Shown here: positions 31,601-37,600 of the stretch, piece by piece | Layout: each line of letters begins with the position of its first letter | Position numbering within the stretch: the stretch's first letter is position 1 | From: Myxococcales bacterium UBA1203 | GTDB lineage: Bacteria > Myxococcota > Myxococcia > Myxococcales > UBA5297 | Reading direction: 5' to 3' | Assembly: GCA_002309695.1 (NCBI GenBank) | Contig: DBXV01000008.1 | Span: forward strand, 184,356-248,355 | Length of the DNA: 64,000 bases | Position numbers and translations under genes: made by a program | Notes under the pieces: model-generated | Databases searched by the model: none | What the model saw: only the letters and a program-made list of their open reading frames with translations | Told to the model about the DNA's origin: nothing

Positions 31601-34600
31601 AATTCCTACAAGTGTACAGTCACAATGGACAGCGATAAGGCTGTTCAGGCATCCTTCACGACGATTCAGACATATGATGTCAATGTAACGAACAGCGGCA
31701 ATGGTTCGCTCAAGTGTGTGCATCTAGATACTGGTGCGGATTGCTCCAGCGCTAATTTCGCTACAGCTTCCGATTGTGGCGTGAAATACACGCTGACGAA
31801 GCACCTGAATCCTGCGACCAATGAGGAAACACTGGATTACCTCTGCGTTCAGGCTTCTACCGATGCGGACTACATCTTTAAGGCAAATACATCCTTCTGT
31901 CCGTCCGGAGTGTGGACGACTGATGCCGTCACGGGCAACAGCCTCTGCTCCGTCAAGTATGGCGAAAGCACGGCAACTGTGGTGGCGACCTTCAAGGCGC
32001 AGCCGAAGCTGACTGTGGCTCTGAATTGTCCGTTGGAATATAATGACTGCGGCAATATCACTATTTCGCCTACACTGACGGCTGATGGTGATTCGACCAA
32101 TGTTTACCATGTGGCGGCAGGTACCGAAGTAACGCTGTCGGCAACCATTGCGGACGCGGCGAAGGATGCTGTTGAATTCTTGGCTGCCAATAACAGCGGC
32201 TGCCCGTCCTCACTCGGTTGGGAAATAAATCCTGATCATGACCTTGCGATCTGCATCTGGACGATGGGAGAGGACAGCATAACCATCGAGCCGCGAGCGA
32301 GCGTGAAGCCTCTGCTGACGGTCAATTTGGGTGAAGATGCAGCCATAAACGGTGACAATCGCGTGAGTTGTGTCTCTCCGTTCGCCAATGTGGCTGATGC
32401 GACTTCGTACCACCTCACTGGTGAGAACGTGACGGTCTGCGTCCAGCCGGGTCCGACGCATACTCTCAATATGGGCAACGGATGTGATGGCCGGATGTGG
32501 ACCTTGTTAGACAGTGCGAATGGAATCTATTCCTGCACTGTCACTATGGACAGCAATAAGACAGTGACCGCGACCTACACCGACATCCCCAGCTATACGG
32601 TAAGCATCAACGGCAACGGGATGATGTGCGCGAAGTCCACGGTGAACGTTGGCTCGGAAAATTCGGTGGATTGCACGTCACTCACTTACACCACCGCTTG
32701 CGGCACCTCGCAGACGCTCACCATGCAGGACAATAAAGGTGAACCGGCTGACACAGTGGATGTTCTGTGTATTAAAGGTGTGAGCACTGACGATTTGTTC
32801 TTCGATGCGGCGGCTTCGTCCTGCGACGGCGCGGCGTTCACTGGCGGTACTCCTGTCAATGGCGTTGTGGACAGCGGCTACTGCAAGGTCGTCTATGGTA
32901 AGGATGCGGCGGTGACAGGGGCCACCCGTGCTCAGCCCACATTGACCTGCCAGAACGTCTGCACGCCGACGCTGACCGGATGCAGCGGTATTACTGTTTC
33001 GGGTGATTTGTGCAGCAAGCAGGTCAAAGCCGGAACGGAGATTCAGGCGACGGTGGATGCTTCGGCCAATGAGAATTATGAATTCCTGGCGGCCAGCAAT
33101 ACCACCTCGTGCAATGGCGGCGCTTGGACTGGCAACAGCTGCACGTTGATTATGTCGGCAGCTGGAAACAATGAGGTGAGAGCCAACTACTCGCTGAAGC
33201 CGATGCTGAACTTCTCCTCCACCTGCTCACCTGAGCTGACAGGCGGCGTCTGCACAGCTCCCACGGTGACCGTGGGCGGAACGGCACTCACCAGCGGCAG
33301 TTATATCGCCACTGACTCCACCGTTTCTGCGGCGGCAAATGCTCCGGAGAATTACGAATTCCTGCCCGCCAACAATGCAAATACCTGCAATGGCGGTGTC
33401 TGGACCGGCAATGCTGCGGATGGCTACACCTGCAGTTTCACGGCAACGGGCAAGGAGAGCTACAGCATTACGCCTGTCTATAGCCAGAAGCCGAATGTGA
33501 CGGCCGAAGCGGTCTGCTCGCCTGCTTTGTCTGAGGGCACGTGCGGCACTCTGACCTCGGAGACCACCGGCTATCAGGCGACCGGCACCTCCATCACGGT
33601 GACAGCCGCTGCCACGGGCAATTATGAATTCCTGCCTGCCAATAATGGCACCACCTGCAATGGCGGCGCATGGACCAAGCCCGAAAACAGCGATTACACC
33701 TGTACATTCGTTGCGAATGCCAATGCCACCAATTCAGTGCGGCCTGTCTTTACGCAGAAGCCGAAGCTGACGCTGGTTCAGAGACCCAGCAGCAGTGCGA
33801 CTTTCTACGACTGCACGGGCGAGGAGGCCTCAGCTATTTCGGAAACTGAGCTCTATTACGCAACAGGCACCTCTGTCAGCATCTGCGTCACCACCGGCGC
33901 GGGTTATACCTTTAATGATTCAGCCTCGACCTGCCCCGATGGTTCCTGGACGGACAGCGGCACGATGAAGAAATGCTCTGTCACCATGAATGGCGACAAA
34001 TCCATTGTTGTCGTTTCGGATGCTCAGAATGCGGGCGCGCTGTATGTTTCATCAGAAGGAACTGGCGCAGGAAGTCTGCAATGTGCTGTAGGAACATATA
34101 AATATTATAATGGTTGGGGAGAAAACAATGTTTCTACTAGTAATTTAACATGTCCGCCTGATGGCAGCTCGTATTCATCCTGCGATGCGTCATATATATT
34201 AAATAGTACTACTGGGCCTAGTTATGGTTGGAATAATTCTCAGAACTCATACAAGAAATACCTCTGTGTCCAAGAATCGCCCGATAGCAACAGTTTCATG
34301 GATAGCAATACATGCAATGCTATTGGTGGAAACTGGACAGAGAGCCGAGCTCTTTGCCGGATTAATTATAATACCAGCGGCGGCTTGAACTTCGTATTTA
34401 CAAAATACCCCACGGTGAGCGCTTCGATCCAGTGCATGCCTGCTCCCGAAAGTGGTACTTGTGGAACGCTCACTGGACCGACTCCGGCTCAGATCACGAG
34501 TGATAGTACTTCGGTCTCGGTGAGTGTGACGCCGAGCAGTGACTATGAATTCCTCACATCCGCCAATTCAGAGACCTGCTCGACGACTTGGACGTCTTCA

Positions 34601-37600
34601 GGGGACACATGGTCATGCAACTGGACCATGGGACTCCACGACGCCAATGTATCTGTCACACCTGTCCTCACCAAGAAGCCTCAGCTGACTGTGAGCATGG
34701 GCGAGGGAATGCAGATTGTGGCATGTAATGGTGAGACGGAGGTCGTGACATCGGGTGCTATATACACCACGGGAACCTCGGTGAAGGTGTGTGTCGGTGT
34801 GACGGATTCCTCGTATCGCTTTGACCCGGAAACAGATTCGGGATGCCCGGCAGCGGCAGGCTGGCAGAACGACGGCGCCACTGGCAATTATAGCTGTCAG
34901 CTGACCATGGTCGGCGACAAGGTGGTGACAGCCAGCGCCGTCATCAAGCCTTACCTGGCTCTTGTGGTGGAACCGACGGGCAGCGGCGCCTTTGTGGCCT
35001 GCCCCGATGACGCCAGCTCCGTGGTGGCGAGCGGCTACTACTACGGCAATGTCAATATCTGTGTTCAGGCAAATGCTGGCTATGAGTTCAGCGCCAGCGG
35101 TTGGACTGAGACTGCAACGGCGGGCATTTACAAGAAGACGGTAAATGTCACTTCCAGCCAGATGGTGACGGCGACCTTCATCCCGATGCCTCAGTTGACC
35201 GTTAACTTGCTGCCTGAAGCGGGCGGTTCCACTGTGGACTGCACCTCGGGCAACGCGGCCACAGTGGACGGCCCCTATGCCACGAACAGTTCGGTCGATG
35301 TCTGCGTCAAGGCGGCTGAAAATTACGCCTTTGATGTGACTTCTGCCTGCGGTGCGGGCAACTGGAGCGCTCTGACGGGCGAGCAGGCGGGCATCTACAC
35401 GTGCTCTGTGACCATGAGCGGCGATCAGAGTGTCAGCGCATCGTTCACATCACTGACGCGCACTGTCTCTGTCAGCGCCAACGGCTCCGGAACGGTGGCC
35501 TATCAGGTCATCTCTTCGGGGACCTGTGCCGACGCGACTGAGGGTGCCTATGCGGCCGTAACGGAAGACATTGGCCTCAACTCAGGTGACACGCTGTGTG
35601 TCAAGGGAACGGTCACTGGCGCGGACGATGAGTTCAAACCCACGGCCTCGACCTGCCCCGGAACTCTCACCGGAAGCATCTGTTCAGTGGCTTACGCTGA
35701 CGTCGAATCGGTTTCGGACCGTCATGTCATCATGACATTCGGTGCCAAGCCTGTCGTCACGGTCAATGTGACCGGCGACGGACAGATCGTGGCCTGCGAG
35801 GCAAGCGGAGCTGCATTCGTCAGCGGAGCACATGTGGCTACCGGCGGCACGGCCGACATTTGCGTGAAGGCGAGCGACGGGTATCAGTTCAACAGTTCAG
35901 TGGGCTGCCCCGGAACCGACGGTTGGACGGCCAACGGCGATAATTACAAGTGCCACTTGGCCGTCAGCGGTGACACCAATGTTTACGCCGGGTTCAACGC
36001 GGTGGCGGCCAGCCAGATGACGGTCCTCGTCAACTCCATCGGCGGGGCGTCCAAGTGCCAGGTTATTGATGCCAACCTTAGCTGCCCTGTTGTTGGCGAT
36101 GTCAGCTACACTGCATGCACATCCTCGTATGTGGTGGCACAGGATAAACAGCTGTGTGTCACTGACGGCAACGATGCCAGTGCTCATGTGGAGCTGAATA
36201 CTGCGTCCAGCTTCTGCGCAGGGCAGACCTTTATGGGCAAGCTCTGCGACGTTCCCTACACAGACAATAATCCCAAGACAGTGGTCATGGTCTATGCGGC
36301 CGAGCCCACGTTGACTATTAACGCGCCGGCCAATTCCTGGACGCTGTATGAAGGTGGTGCCTGCACTGGAACGGCTATTACCAATCTGCAGCATCCCACA
36401 GGAACTCAGCTGTGCGTGAAGGCTGGGACTGTTGCTGGCGCCACCTTTGACCCCAGCGATGGATGCAACAGCGGTGCATGGACGCAGATGGGCATGGGCG
36501 AGGATTACACCTGCAATGTGACGATGGCCGCCAATTCGGCTGTGACGCTGAACTTCATCGGCACAGGTACGCTGGCAGTCACTACCAACCTGACCGGTGA
36601 GCCGCTGCCCGACTATTACGAGGTCTTCAATGGTGCGTGCGGCACGGAGAATCCTGCTTCTGCGGTGGTAGGTAACTTCAATGAAGGCACCACCCTGTGT
36701 GTGAAGCAGAAGGCCGTGACGGGTTATACCTTCAACGATGCCTCCGGCTGCCCGGGCACTGGCTGGACGCTCAACGGCAATGTCTATCAGTGCGAAGTCA
36801 CCATCGCGAAGGGCGTCACCAGCACCGTGACGATGAACTACGCAGCCAGCGCGGCATTCAGCATCGCCGTTTCGGGCGGTACGGGTTACACCGATTACAG
36901 TGTGGCGACAGGCACCTGTGCTTTGGCCAGCAGCTTCGCGACGCTGAGCGGCACTGAGAGCTACCCCGTCGGCCAGCAGCTGTGCATCAAGGCTCTGGCT
37001 GAAGACGACGCGCATCATCTGGTGCTCGACACGACCCGCGGCTGTATGTGGAGCGATGCCGGTGAAGGTTATTATGTCTGCGATGTAACCGTCCGTGCGC
37101 CCAGCACAGCGATGACGATCTATGTCAATCCTTGGGGGACCCTGACGGTGGGCACTGGTGTGACCGTGACGCAGAATGCCTGTGGTGAAACAGCAGGCGG
37201 CAGCGTCGCGGACAACGCGCAGGTCAAGAGTGGTACGGTTCTGTGCGCCACGGCCTCCAAGACCAATCTGCTGACGACGGAAGGCTGCCCCGGCGGAACG
37301 TGGGATACCACCGGCAGCGATGCCACCTGCCAGTTCACGATGGGATCTGGAAACGCCAGCGTTTTGGCCAATTACGAACTGCCCGAAGGTCAGAAGACCC
37401 TGACCATTATGCCCAGCGGCACGGGGGCTGTGGTTTATACGGGCGCCTGCACGACGGTGACGGCCGAATCCACAACGACTTCTGCGACGGCGTTTGATGC
37501 CAACACTGCGCTTTGTGTGGTGGTGGACGATGAGGATACCACCAACCACCGCAGTCTCGATGTCAGCGCCGTCTGCCACGGCACGGCCAACTGGACCGAT